From a virus: a DNA stretch of 29,955 nucleotides. Where the stretch lies: positions 1 through 29,955 of IMG/VR virus record IMGVR_UViG_3300042691_018971; one strand, 5' to 3'. Made by a program: the position numbers and the translations under genes. Positions 1-8,713 of the stretch are shown here, piece after piece. The notes beneath the pieces were generated by a model that ran no database searches, was not told the DNA's origin, and saw nothing but the letters and a program-made list of their open reading frames with translations. How positions within the stretch are numbered: position 1 is the stretch's first letter; the number at the start of each line of letters is the position of its first letter.

Positions 1-2
1 AG

Positions 3-374
3 GCTGCCATGCGGGCTTTGACACCGGAAATCGTAAAGCCCTTCTACAAAAAGATGTACTGGGACAAGATTAAAGGTGACGATTTGCCATCCGGCGTGGA
101 CTATGCGGCCTACGATTTGGCAGTCAATTCTGGCACGGGCCGGGCTGCCAAATACCTCCAAGAGATCGCTGGCGTCCCTTCGGACGGCATAATTGGGCCC
201 AAAAGCCTCGCAGCCATTCAGGCTTGCCCTGCCAACGAAATGGTGGACGCTCTCTGCGACATGCGGCTGGATTTTCTTAAGCGGCTGCCGACTTGGGACA
301 CTTTTGGCAAGGGGTGGGGGCGTCGGGTGGCAGACGTGGAGGAAAAGGCAACCGCTATGGCAAAAAGCGCGTGA
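3..374 (+). CDS. Endolysin, GH108 N-acetylmuramidase-like, C-terminal part (5' truncated)
   Basis: Peptidoglycan-degrading lysis enzyme, cut by the left window edge; the frame is open before the ATG at 9, so that Met is probably internal. The visible part has the second half of the glycoside hydrolase 108 fold (YWD...GDDLPSGVDYAAYDLAVNSG) followed by the family's C-terminal peptidoglycan-binding segment (LQEIAGVPSDGIIGPKSL, then FGKGWGRRV). The catalytic Glu of this family lies near the N-terminus in an EGG-type motif and would be outside the window, so activity cannot be judged. No holin is seen beside it. Its position just upstream of virion genes is common in short-tailed phages. Confidence 0.85.
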   Translation, partial: AAMRALTPEIVKPFYKKMYWDKIKGDDLPSGVDYAAYDLAVNSGTGRAAKYLQEIAGVPSDGIIGPKSLAAIQACPANEMVDALCDMRLDFLKRLPTWDTFGKGWGRRVADVEEKATAMAKSA

Positions 375-386
375 TGCCAGTATAAT
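358..386 (+). promoter_or_regulatory. Candidate promoter before the virion genes
   Basis: A perfect -10 hexamer TATAAT lies at 381-386, 17 bp after a poor -35 (TGGCAA, 358-363) that overlaps the end of the endolysin gene, and 24 bp before the adaptor start. It would drive the rightward virion operon. The weak -35 leaves the call uncertain. Confidence 0.3.
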
Positions 387-409
387 GCGCTGACAGCGGA
401 GTTGGCAAA

Positions 410-1144
410 ATGACAACGGGCCTTTCATACAATGGATCGGTGGCAGGGACGAATAGCTATGTCCAGCAAATTGCCACTATGGCCGTCGTTGAGCCGACAA
501 ACCCGGAGTACCTGATCATCCTGCCACAGATGATCACCTATGCCGAAAACCGCATGTATCGCGATCTGGACTTTCTCTTTACGTCCATCGCCACAACGGC
601 ATATGGTCTTACGGCAGGAAATAGGCAAATAGCTGTCCCTACTGGCGTTTTTGTCGTTCCAGAGCAAATCAACGTGCTGGTTGGTTCGTCAAATCCTGAC
701 ACAGCAACGCGCCAGACGCTGACACCCACAACCAAAGAGTTCTTGGACTCGGTCTATGGTTCGGGCGCTTCTGCCAATCGCGGATTGCCACAGTATTTTT
801 GCCCGTTTGATGACTACACCTTCTTGGTTGGGCCATACCCCGACCAGAATTACACATGCGAATTGATTGGCACTTATCGCCCTGATAGCTTGTCTGCCAC
901 CAACACAACGACTTTCATCAGCTTGTATCTGCCCGATTTGTTCATCATGGCATCTATGATCTACATCTCGGCCTATCAGCGCAACTTTGGCCGGGCCAAC
1001 GATGACCCGCAGATGGCTGTGACATATGAGGGCCAGTATCAGGCTTTGCTGAAATCGGCTCTTATGGAGGAAAACCGGAAGAAGTTTGAAGCGGCTGCTT
1101 GGTCTTCGCAGTCTCCGTCTCCGGTCGCAACTCCAACGCGGTGA
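410..1144 (+). CDS. Phage head-tail adaptor protein
   Basis: A 244-aa virion protein resembling the adaptor family of podoviruses (SU10-type adaptor), which forms a ring below the portal and links it to the tail. The recognisable part is near the N-terminus (LPQMITYAENRMYRDLDF, about residues 38-55), where this family has a conserved amphipathic helix. The middle carries short beta-rich segments (residues 95-160) and the end is helical and Gln/Glu-rich. A GGAG ribosome site lies about 9 bases before the ATG. It is followed after 6 bases by the gp10-like gene, the usual order of adaptor then nozzle/hub. The family call is from motif and order, not from a search. Confidence 0.72.
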   Translation: MTTGLSYNGSVAGTNSYVQQIATMAVVEPTNPEYLIILPQMITYAENRMYRDLDFLFTSIATTAYGLTAGNRQIAVPTGVFVVPEQINVLVGSSNPDTATRQTLTPTTKEFLDSVYGSGASANRGLPQYFCPFDDYTFLVGPYPDQNYTCELIGTYRPDSLSATNTTTFISLYLPDLFIMASMIYISAYQRNFGRANDDPQMAVTYEGQYQALLKSALMEENRKKFEAAAWSSQSPSPVATPTR

Positions 1145-1150
1145 TAAGAC

Positions 1151-3244
1151 ATGCCGCATCAGTCATTCAAAATTCTTCCCGGTGTTGACCAGAACAAAAC
1201 TCTGGCTTTGAACGAGGCTGCTGTCTCTATCAGCCAGCTTATTCGGTTTATCCCAGATAGGACTATGGGCGGCTTGGTGCAAAAACTTGGCGGCTGGTCC
1301 AAATATTATCCGAACACAGTAGGTTCAATTGTTCGCTGTCTTTGGGCATGGGAAGACACAAATGCTAACTCTTATCTTGGAGTTGGCGCGGAGGGTATCC
1401 CTGCGGGCGGCGGTGGCTCTCTTCAAGTGATTGAATCTGGTGGCGCAACTGACATTACGCCTCAAAAGACGACTGTAAACATTGCGGTTAGCTTCTCAAC
1501 TACCTCCGGTAGCAATGAAGTTACTATCACGGACACTGGGCGCAACGCTGACAACTATGATGTCGTTGACATCCAGACACAGGTGAGTGTCGGCGGTCTT
1601 ATATTGTTTGGGCAATATCAAGTCTTCAATCCCGGCGGGTCTGCCAATACATATAAAATATATGCGACAAACATTCTTGGAGCCCCTGCGCTTGCTACTT
1701 CAACGGTGGCAAATGGTGGCGCGGTTCCTGACTTTGACACTACTAGTGGCAGCGATTTTGTTGATGTGACGCTCGCCAATCATGGATATTTTGTTGGCGA
1801 TACGTTCCCAATTCTTGTAGCCACATCAGTCGGTGGCGTGACCCTTTACGGCAATTACATTGTTGTTGCCGTCACATCTACCAGCGTATTCCGCATTTCT
1901 GCATCCACTTCTGCGACATCAACCACCAGCGCCTTTATGAACAGCGGCAATGTCCGGCTTGTTTATTATAATGGTATTGGCCCCCTTCCTCCCGGCACTG
2001 GGTACGGAATTGGCGGATATGGTTTGGGTGGATACGGCACAGGCATTCCCCCTATCGCCGGGACTGGAACACCAATTAACGCCACAGATTGGACAATGGA
2101 CAATTGGGGCGAAGTCCTTATTGCATGTCCTCTTGATGGACCGATTTATCGCTGGAACCCAACTAGTGGCGATCCTGTTGCGCTTAACATTGCAAACGCA
2201 CCTCCTGTAAATGACGGGATGTTTGTCGCGATGCCGCAGCGTCAAATCGTTGCGTGGGGCTCAACATTCACCGGGATCAAAGATCCGCTGCTCATCCGCT
2301 GGTGCGATGTTGACAATTACGATGCGTGGGTTGGAACTGTTGTCAATCAAGCAGGCAGCTATCGCGTTCCTAAAGGTTCGCGCATCGTCCAGTGCATTCA
2401 AGGCCCGCAGCAAAGTTTGGTTTGGACTGATCTTGGCGTGTGGGCAATGCAGTATGCTGGCCCTCCTTACGTCTATCAGTTCAACGAAGTTGGCACGGGC
2501 TGCGGCCTGATTGGAAGAAAGGCGGCTGGTTCAGTAAATGGCGTCATTTACTGGATGGGACAAAGCCAGTTCTTCCGTCTTTCTGGTGGCGGTGTTGAGC
2601 CTATTCGTTGTCCTGTTTGGGATGTGGTTTTCCAAGATTTGGATACGACAAATCTGGACAAGATCAGGATTGCTCCCAATAGCCGTTTTGGCGAGATTAC
2701 TTGGTATTTTCCGACCATCAGCAACGGCGGTGAAAACGAAGGCTATGTCAAATACAACTTCGTTCTTGACCAGTGGGATTACGGCTTCAACAGCGCAGAA
2801 AACCCTTACGTTGCTCGCTCGGCATGGATCAATGAGTCTGTTCTTGGGCCGCCAATTGGCGCAGGATTAAACCGTTATATCTTCCAGCATGAAACGTCTC
2901 AGAATGCTGACGGCGTGGCAATGAACTCATACTTCCAGACGGGCTATTTCGCTTTGAGCGAAGCCGATGTGAAGATGTTCATTGATCAGGTTTGGCCTGA
3001 CATGAAATGGGGATACTTTGGCGGCATTCAGGAAGCCAACATCAACATGACATTCTATGTCACAGATTATCCGGGCCAGACTCCGTTAACATATGGACCA
3101 TTCACCCTGACGCAGGCGACGACGTTTATCACGCCCCGTTTTAGAGGTCGCCTAGTCTCAATTCGTATTGAGAGCAACGACATTGATTCATTCTGGCGTC
3201 TCGGTAACTTCCGTTATCGCCTGCAACCAGATGGACGTTTCTGA
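1151..3244 (+). CDS. P22 gp10-like / tail nozzle (DNA-stabilisation) protein
   Basis: A 697-aa structural protein likely to form the tail hub or nozzle that plugs the portal channel after packaging. The first part sets up a propeller-like fold (FIPDRTMGGLVQKLGGWSKYY), followed by a Thr/Ser/Gly-rich beta region (residues 90-270). A GYG repeat (GYGIGGYGLGGYGTG, about residues 283-297) leads into blocks typical of this family: DNWGEVLIACPLDGPIYRW, IRWCDVDNYDAW and IYWMGQSQFFRLSGGGVEPI. Position directly after the adaptor fits. The final bases overlap the next start (TGATG), indicating translational coupling. It could instead be named simply a packaged-DNA stabilisation protein; the biochemical role is inferred. 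Confidence 0.65.
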   Translation: MPHQSFKILPGVDQNKTLALNEAAVSISQLIRFIPDRTMGGLVQKLGGWSKYYPNTVGSIVRCLWAWEDTNANSYLGVGAEGIPAGGGGSLQVIESGGATDITPQKTTVNIAVSFSTTSGSNEVTITDTGRNADNYDVVDIQTQVSVGGLILFGQYQVFNPGGSANTYKIYATNILGAPALATSTVANGGAVPDFDTTSGSDFVDVTLANHGYFVGDTFPILVATSVGGVTLYGNYIVVAVTSTSVFRISASTSATSTTSAFMNSGNVRLVYYNGIGPLPPGTGYGIGGYGLGGYGTGIPPIAGTGTPINATDWTMDNWGEVLIACPLDGPIYRWNPTSGDPVALNIANAPPVNDGMFVAMPQRQIVAWGSTFTGIKDPLLIRWCDVDNYDAWVGTVVNQAGSYRVPKGSRIVQCIQGPQQSLVWTDLGVWAMQYAGPPYVYQFNEVGTGCGLIGRKAAGSVNGVIYWMGQSQFFRLSGGGVEPIRCPVWDVVFQDLDTTNLDKIRIAPNSRFGEITWYFPTISNGGENEGYVKYNFVLDQWDYGFNSAENPYVARSAWINESVLGPPIGAGLNRYIFQHETSQNADGVAMNSYFQTGYFALSEADVKMFIDQVWPDMKWGYFGGIQEANINMTFYVTDYPGQTPLTYGPFTLTQATTFITPRFRGRLVSIRIESNDIDSFWRLGNFRYRLQPDGRF

Positions 3245-3597
3245 TGACAGCTTCTCTTAGTGACATTCTCACTACTCAGAAGAATGGCGTTGTTGGTATA
3301 AACGGCATCGCGCAAGCAAGTCTTCGCGCTCTTGGGTCTATTACATCTGAAACTATAACTGCTGAAACTGTAATTTTCACTGGTGGCGGGTATCTGGTTA
3401 ACTTTTCGGTTGTAGTGGCCGGAACCACAGCAGGGAAGATTTCAAACGCCTCTGCTGTATCGCCAGTCGCGAGTACGGCTTTGTGTGCTGTTCCAACGAC
3501 TCTTGGCGTGTTCAAAGTAGGACAAGTATTCACCTCTGGCATTGTCGTTACTCCCGGAACCGGGCAGTCCATCAATGTCACTTACTCGCCGGGTTAA
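3244..3597 (+). CDS. Small beta-rich virion-associated protein, unknown
   Basis: A 117-aa protein, rich in Ser, Thr, Val and Gly with almost no charged residues after residue 15, as in minor capsid decoration or tail proteins. The second half reads as regular beta-strands (ETVIFTGGGYLVNFSVVVAG, TTLGVFKVGQVFTSGIVVTP). No signal peptide or membrane segment is evident. It starts in a TGATG overlap with the gp10-like gene and sits between it and another small protein, so a structural or assembly role is likely. I do not recognise the family. Confidence 0.6.
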   Translation: MTASLSDILTTQKNGVVGINGIAQASLRALGSITSETITAETVIFTGGGYLVNFSVVVAGTTAGKISNASAVSPVASTALCAVPTTLGVFKVGQVFTSGIVVTPGTGQSINVTYSPG

Positions 3598-3600
3598 GCC

Positions 3601-4194
3601 ATGCCGCTGAAAAAAGGTTCTTCTCAGAAGACGGTTAGCTCCAACATTAGTGAGCTAGTCCATTCTGGCCGCCCGCAAAAACAGGCTATTGCGATTGCTC
3701 TGAAAACGGCTCGCGAGACATCTCGTGCCAAAAAGGCATTTGGTGGCGCACCCCCTAAATTTGTCATGTCACCGGCAAAGCCAAAAATGCCATCGGTTTC
3801 GATGCCAAAACCCCATGTGGGGCCGATCCATTCTCCGGTTGCTGGCCGGACTGACCATCTTCCGATGCACGTTCCGTCAGGCTCCTACGTCATCCCGGCT
3901 GACATCATTTCAGCTATGGGCGAGGGAAATACGATGGCTGGGTTCAAGATAATGAACAGCATCGTTGAAGAATATGGAGAGCTACCAAAGGCTTACGCGG
4001 AAGGTGGTTTTACAGGCGATCTTGTGCCAATTGTTGCCGCAGGCGGTGAATATGTCATTTCGCCAGAATCTGTGACAGCGATGGGCGACGGTGACATAGA
4101 TCATGGGCATCAAGAGTTGGATGAGTTTGTGAAGAAGATGCGGGCGAAGACAATTCAGACATTGAAAGGTCTTCCCGGCCCAAAGCGTGATTAA
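3601..4194 (+). CDS. Conserved phage protein with duplicated YVI...AMG(E/D)G motif
   Basis: A 197-aa protein of unknown function. The N-terminus (residues 1-45) is basic and carries an SxxIxxLVHSGRPQKQAIAIALKTA helix, a segment seen in small virion-associated proteins of many phages. Residues 50-85 are Pro/Lys-rich and likely disordered. Two copies of one motif follow: SGSYVIPADIISAMGEGN (about residues 98-115) and GGEYVISPESVTAMGDGD (about 143-160). Such GG(E/S)YVI repeats also occur in tail and ejection proteins of related phages. No strong ribosome site is visible, and the gene starts 3 bases after the previous stop, so coupling is likely. Confidence 0.6.
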   Translation: MPLKKGSSQKTVSSNISELVHSGRPQKQAIAIALKTARETSRAKKAFGGAPPKFVMSPAKPKMPSVSMPKPHVGPIHSPVAGRTDHLPMHVPSGSYVIPADIISAMGEGNTMAGFKIMNSIVEEYGELPKAYAEGGFTGDLVPIVAAGGEYVISPESVTAMGDGDIDHGHQELDEFVKKMRAKTIQTLKGLPGPKRD

Positions 4195-4205
4195 GGGGGA
4201 ATTTT

Positions 4206-4697
4206 ATGTCCGAAGAATCGGGGATTCGGATCGGTGGGCATGAAGATGTTCACAAAATGATGGAATTAGCGTTGTCGGCTTGTGAGGAAAACGGGTTTGT
4301 TGACCCCAATCCTCAAAAGCTACTGAGTGAAATCTGGTCGGCGTTAAATCTCGATAATGGCCTTGTTGGTATTATTGAGGGTAGCGACGGCACTTTTGAG
4401 GGGGCTGTGCTTCTCAGGGTTGGCGACATGTGGTACTCTGACCGTCAAATCCTTGAGGAAAAAGCGATTTTTATCCATCCTAACTTTCGCAGTGCAAAAG
4501 GAGGCCGTGCCAGACGGCTTTGTGAGTTCTCGAAAAAGGTGGCTGATTCGCTTGAGCTTCCCCTAATCATAGGGGTGCTGTCTAATCATCGGACGGAAGC
4601 GAAAATCCGTCTTTATGAGCGTGTATTTGGAAGGGCCAGCGGGGCTTTTTTCCTGTATAATGCTCGTACAGGCGGGTGGAAGGAAGCTGCGGAGTAG
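4206..4697 (+). CDS. GNAT-family N-acetyltransferase
   Basis: A 163-aa protein with the GCN5-related acetyltransferase layout. The segment KAIFIHPNFRSAKGGRARRLCEFSKKVAD (about residues 86-114) matches motif A: a beta-strand, then an R/Q-x-x-G-x-G/A type loop that grips the pyrophosphate of acetyl-CoA, then a helix. The C-terminal strand-helix (LPLIIGVLSNHRTEAKIRLYERVFG) fits motif B. The substrate is unknown. A strong AAGGGGG ribosome site precedes the ATG. Acetyltransferases embedded among virion genes occur in several podoviruses and could modify host or virion proteins. The loop is a variant (RSAKGGRA), so activity is likely but not certain. Confidence 0.75.
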   Translation: MSEESGIRIGGHEDVHKMMELALSACEENGFVDPNPQKLLSEIWSALNLDNGLVGIIEGSDGTFEGAVLLRVGDMWYSDRQILEEKAIFIHPNFRSAKGGRARRLCEFSKKVADSLELPLIIGVLSNHRTEAKIRLYERVFGRASGAFFLYNARTGGWKEAAE

Positions 4698-4702
4698 CAA
4701 GA

Positions 4703-7700
4703 ATGGGCGGCAAAAGCACAACCTCCACGCAAACAATTAAAATTCCGCCCGAAGTCATGGCGCGGTATAAAGCCGTCAATGAACGCGCTGAAAAGGTCGC
4801 TTCTGAGCCGTTCCAAAAATACGAAGGCCAGTTTGTCGCTGGCCTGACAGATCAGCAAAAGGCTGGCATGGCTGGTGTTACCGCTGCCGCCAATATGGCC
4901 CAGCCATACCTGTCTACCGCCGCTGACATGACAAAAGCCGGGTCTCAGGCTGTCGGCCCGCTCACCGCAGAGCAGATCAAACAATACGAAAATCCGTATA
5001 CTCAGTCTGTCGTCGACACGACCATGAAGGCAATGCGTCAGCAGCAGGGTCAGGATCTGGCCCAGCAACAGGCGCTGGCTATTAAGTCTGGCGGGTTTGG
5101 TGGGGATCGCGCTGGTATTGCCCGTGCGGTGTCTATGGGCCAGCAAGATTTGGCACGAGCGCAGGCTGAAAGCGGCTTGCGGTCAAAAGGCTATGAGCTT
5201 GGCCTGCAAACGGCGGTCGGGCAGCAGGGCGTTCAGGCTGCCAATCTTCAGCGTTTGCTGGGTGCGGGTCAGCAATATGGCGCACTTGGCACGGCAGCAC
5301 AGCAGGCAGCATTGCAGGGTGCGCAGGCGCAGATCGGCGCTGGCACTCTGGAGCAGCAGACTCAGCAAGCTGATTTGACAGCCAAGTATCAGCAGTTCTT
5401 GCAAGAGCGCGGGTTCCCGTATCAGCAGGCTCAGTTCCTTGCCAATATCGCGATGGGTACTGGTGCGCTGTCTGGTTCTACGACCACGACCACCCAGCCC
5501 GGCGGCTTCTTCTCTGACGAGCGTCTCAAGGACAACATTGAGCCGATTGGTCAGACTTATGATGGTCAGCCAATCTATCGCTATGATTATGGCGATGGCA
5601 AAACGCAGATCGGCCTCATGGCTCAAGACGTTCTTGAGAGCGGCAGGCCCGGTGTCGGTCTTCACCCTAGCGGCTATCTGACAGTTAATTATCGCGATGC
5701 GACTGATGACGCCGCAGCGATGGCCTCTATGGGCGGCGCTGTGACAGAGCCGGGCGAATACGCTCGTGGCGGATATGTTGCCGGTGGTCTTGTGGCAAAC
5801 GATGACCTTCGTGCCATTTTGCAATCGCAGGCGCAGGCTTTCGGCCCGTTCTCTACAGAAGGGCTGTACGGTGGCAAGGGTGCTGGAGCCGCACCTCCCG
5901 GCGCAACGGGGATCATTCCTCCTGCAAATCTTCCCGTGCCAAGAATGCTTACGGCTGGTGCGCTGCCTCAACAGCAGTCGTCTGGCGCGTCTCAGGCGAT
6001 GTCGATTGGCAAGGGGATTGCTGATCTCTATTCGGCAGGCAAGAGTCTCAAGTCTGAGTTTATGCCCAGCGACTTGGAAAAGGCTGCAAAGCTCAAGCGC
6101 GAAGACGAACTCAAGACATACCTTGAAAAGGTTCGGAAACCCAGCGCTCACGGCGGCCTGATCCCTCATTATGCTGATGGCGGTGCTGCCGACACTGATG
6201 ATGTCATGCCATACGGCCAAGATGCTATGGGTGGCAACCAAGACATTCTTGGTGATGTTGTCAAAGCTGGAACAATGAATCCTCAAAGCCTGCCAAAGCC
6301 GGGCGACCTTCCTAGACAGCGTTCTGGGCTGGAGGATGTGAAGGATATTGTTTCTATCGGAAGCAGCATTGCCAGCATTGCTTCAATGCTGCCGTTCTCT
6401 GACGAGCGCCTGAAGCACAACATTGAGCCGGTTGGCGAGACCTTCGACGGCCAGAACATCTATCGCTATGACATGGGCGATGGCCGCACCAAGATTGGCC
6501 TGATGGCACAGGAAGTCCTTCAGCGCCGTCCTGATGCTGTGGGCGAGCGCGATGGCTACCTGACGCTGGATTATGACCGCGCCACTGAAGATGCAGCCTC
6601 CCCGTTCGCCTATGGCGGCGTTGTCCCGCGTCAAGGCTACGCCGATGGCGATAAGGTTGAAGAGCCTCCGGTCCCTCCGGCTGACATCCCGGAAGATTTT
6701 GAAACCCGCCTTAATAAAACAATGTCGGCTTTGAGCCGCATTGAGAGCGGTGACAGATATGACATCACAGGGCCAACATCGCGCAAAGGCGATAAGCCTT
6801 ATGGCAAATATCAAGTCATGGGTGCGAATATCCCATCATGGACTGAAGAGGCGCTTGGTCGCCGCCTGACGCCGGAAGAGTTTTTGGCAGACAAAGACGC
6901 CCAAGACGCGACAGCGCGGCATCGCGCTGGTCTGTATCTGAAGCAGTATGATGACCCGCGTCAGGTCGCATCAATGTGGCTTTCAGGCCGTCCGATTGAG
7001 AAGGCCGGTAGCGACAAAGACGTTCTTGGCACGGATGTCCCTAAATATCTGTCAATGTTTGACAAATATTATGGCGGCGCTGAATCTCGTCCTCGCGGTC
7101 TTGTTGTTGATGCTGACAAGCCAGCGCCTAAAGCCAAAGAGGCACAGTTCCGTTCTGAGGAGCCAAGCTTCCTGTCTTCTCTTGGTGAGAAGGCAACATC
7201 TGAGCGTTACATGGTTCCCGCGCTTTCGTTTTTGGGTTCCATGCTTGCGTCCAGAAGCCCGTTCTTGGGGCAGGCAATTGGCGAGGGTCTTGTTGGCGGC
7301 GTTGCTGGCTATCAATCCATGCAGAAACAGCAAATGGAGATGGCTAAGAACATCGTTGACATGGTTGGCAATCGCTTTGAGCGCGTCCTTGTCGGTAGCC
7401 CACCTCAACTGACATACCGCAATAAATTGACGGGTGATACATATCGTCCCGAACAGATGAGCGGCATGGTTTACGGCGCACTTAAGTCTGCCGGTATTCC
7501 GCCTGAAATGTACGGCGTAGCAAAACCAATTCTTGGCGGTGCTGCCGTTCCGTCTGGTGCTGCTGCTCCGGCTGGCGCTGGCGCTCAACCCGAAAAGGGT
7601 GCGGAGGGTGTTGCCGCTGCGCCTGTTGCTGGTGCGGCTCCTGCCGCTGGTGAGCCCGCAAAAGCTCCTGCTACTCAAAAAGCTATTGAGGACATGAGTA

Positions 7701-8713
7701 AGGGCGAGCTTAAACTGTATTTTGAAAAGAATCCTGCCGCCGCAGGGTTTGAGCCGAACGATCCAAACAATCCGCAGATTTTGCGCCGTAATATCATTGC
7801 AAATCAACAGCGTGAACAGGCTGCAATTGAAGCTGGTTTGACGGATGAAGCGGCTAAAGCCCAAGCACAGGTCAAAGAGGACCAAGCTAGGCTGCGGGAT
7901 GTCCTGAACGATGCCGCAGAAATGCAGGCAAAGATCAACGAAAAGCGCGGTGAACTTACAACTGTTAGGGCTGACAAGTACATCTCAGAAATCGCTCCTC
8001 GTTTGGCGCGCGTAAAGTTCCTTCAAGGAGAAATGGCACGACTTGGTGACATTTATTCTGAATTTACACCGGGCCGCGCAGAAGCCTTCAAGACAGCAAT
8101 GATTGACTGGGCGAATGGTCTAGGTGTTGGTAACTTCTCCGACACGCTTCAGAAGAAGTTGGCGAATGTCAGCAAGTATGACGAAGCCACCAAAATCACG
8201 ATGGATGAAGTTTACAAAAACGTGGTTTCTGAAGGTCTTGTCAGAGCGCCTGCTGCTTCGGCTGCCGGTCTTTCAAAGACAACTCCCAGCCCAGACATTG
8301 GGGCGGGCGCTGTTTACGCGCTTATTGGCCGTATGGTCGGTGAGAGTGAATACGTTCGCAAACGCGATGAAGCGTACCTTGATGCCCGTCCGGGAACTGA
8401 TCCAACGCGCTTCATAAATGACTATGAAAAGAAAGATCCGTATGGCTTGAAGAAAGAAGTCGCTCGCGGGCTTTCAATGGTTCCGTTGCCAAAAGATCCG
8501 GCAATTCGGGCTCAAGTGGACAGCCTTTACAAGACTTATGGCCCGTATGGCTACAAGCCTATGGGTACGGAGGAAGCTGGCGCTGTCACTCAGGGTTCGG
8601 CTATCCCAGAGCCGCTTCGTGGCACGGAAGGTTTGCTGTATAGCCCTAGCCGCAATCAGTATCGCGATGCGCAGGGCAACATCTATGATGCAACTGGCAA
8701 GCGGGTGCAGTGA
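4703..8713 (+). CDS. Large virion (probable ejection) protein with two S74 motifs and a lysozyme-like domain
   Basis: A 1336-aa multidomain protein. The ATG at 4703 is chosen over 4676 because GGAG lies 8 bases upstream of it. Residues 1-265 are Gln/Ala-rich helices. Residues 270-336 and 565-632 are two copies of an S74 intramolecular-chaperone motif (SDERLK(D/H)NIEP...IYRYD.GDG.T.IGLMAQ), each keeping the Ser and Lys (S271/K276, S566/K571) that form the self-cleavage dyad in endosialidase chaperones. Residues 674-790 look like a lytic transglycosylase/lysozyme (E681-S-G, then YGKYQVM from 700, then a helical domain). An Ala/Pro linker (about 945-990) leads to a coiled coil (about 1030-1120). 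Likely delivered with DNA to open the cell wall; function inferred. Confidence 0.7.
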   Translation: MGGKSTTSTQTIKIPPEVMARYKAVNERAEKVASEPFQKYEGQFVAGLTDQQKAGMAGVTAAANMAQPYLSTAADMTKAGSQAVGPLTAEQIKQYENPYTQSVVDTTMKAMRQQQGQDLAQQQALAIKSGGFGGDRAGIARAVSMGQQDLARAQAESGLRSKGYELGLQTAVGQQGVQAANLQRLLGAGQQYGALGTAAQQAALQGAQAQIGAGTLEQQTQQADLTAKYQQFLQERGFPYQQAQFLANIAMGTGALSGSTTTTTQPGGFFSDERLKDNIEPIGQTYDGQPIYRYDYGDGKTQIGLMAQDVLESGRPGVGLHPSGYLTVNYRDATDDAAAMASMGGAVTEPGEYARGGYVAGGLVANDDLRAILQSQAQAFGPFSTEGLYGGKGAGAAPPGATGIIPPANLPVPRMLTAGALPQQQSSGASQAMSIGKGIADLYSAGKSLKSEFMPSDLEKAAKLKREDELKTYLEKVRKPSAHGGLIPHYADGGAADTDDVMPYGQDAMGGNQDILGDVVKAGTMNPQSLPKPGDLPRQRSGLEDVKDIVSIGSSIASIASMLPFSDERLKHNIEPVGETFDGQNIYRYDMGDGRTKIGLMAQEVLQRRPDAVGERDGYLTLDYDRATEDAASPFAYGGVVPRQGYADGDKVEEPPVPPADIPEDFETRLNKTMSALSRIESGDRYDITGPTSRKGDKPYGKYQVMGANIPSWTEEALGRRLTPEEFLADKDAQDATARHRAGLYLKQYDDPRQVASMWLSGRPIEKAGSDKDVLGTDVPKYLSMFDKYYGGAESRPRGLVVDADKPAPKAKEAQFRSEEPSFLSSLGEKATSERYMVPALSFLGSMLASRSPFLGQAIGEGLVGGVAGYQSMQKQQMEMAKNIVDMVGNRFERVLVGSPPQLTYRNKLTGDTYRPEQMSGMVYGALKSAGIPPEMYGVAKPILGGAAVPSGAAAPAGAGAQPEKGAEGVAAAPVAGAAPAAGEPAKAPATQKAIEDMSKGELKLYFEKNPAAAGFEPNDPNNPQILRRNIIANQQREQAAIEAGLTDEAAKAQAQVKEDQARLRDVLNDAAEMQAKINEKRGELTTVRADKYISEIAPRLARVKFLQGEMARLGDIYSEFTPGRAEAFKTAMIDWANGLGVGNFSDTLQKKLANVSKYDEATKITMDEVYKNVVSEGLVRAPAASAAGLSKTTPSPDIGAGAVYALIGRMVGESEYVRKRDEAYLDARPGTDPTRFINDYEKKDPYGLKKEVARGLSMVPLPKDPAIRAQVDSLYKTYGPYGYKPMGTEEAGAVTQGSAIPEPLRGTEGLLYSPSRNQYRDAQGNIYDATGKRVQ

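Noticed and set aside
4656-4661. TATAAT as a promoter for the 1336-aa protein gene
   Set aside because: No acceptable -35 at 16-18 bp and no extended -10; it lies inside the acetyltransferase coding sequence.
5183-6286. Long minus-strand open frame opposite the large virion protein
   Set aside because: Composition is Leu/Arg-rich nonsense typical of a shadow frame; no ribosome site, and the plus-strand frame has clear domains.
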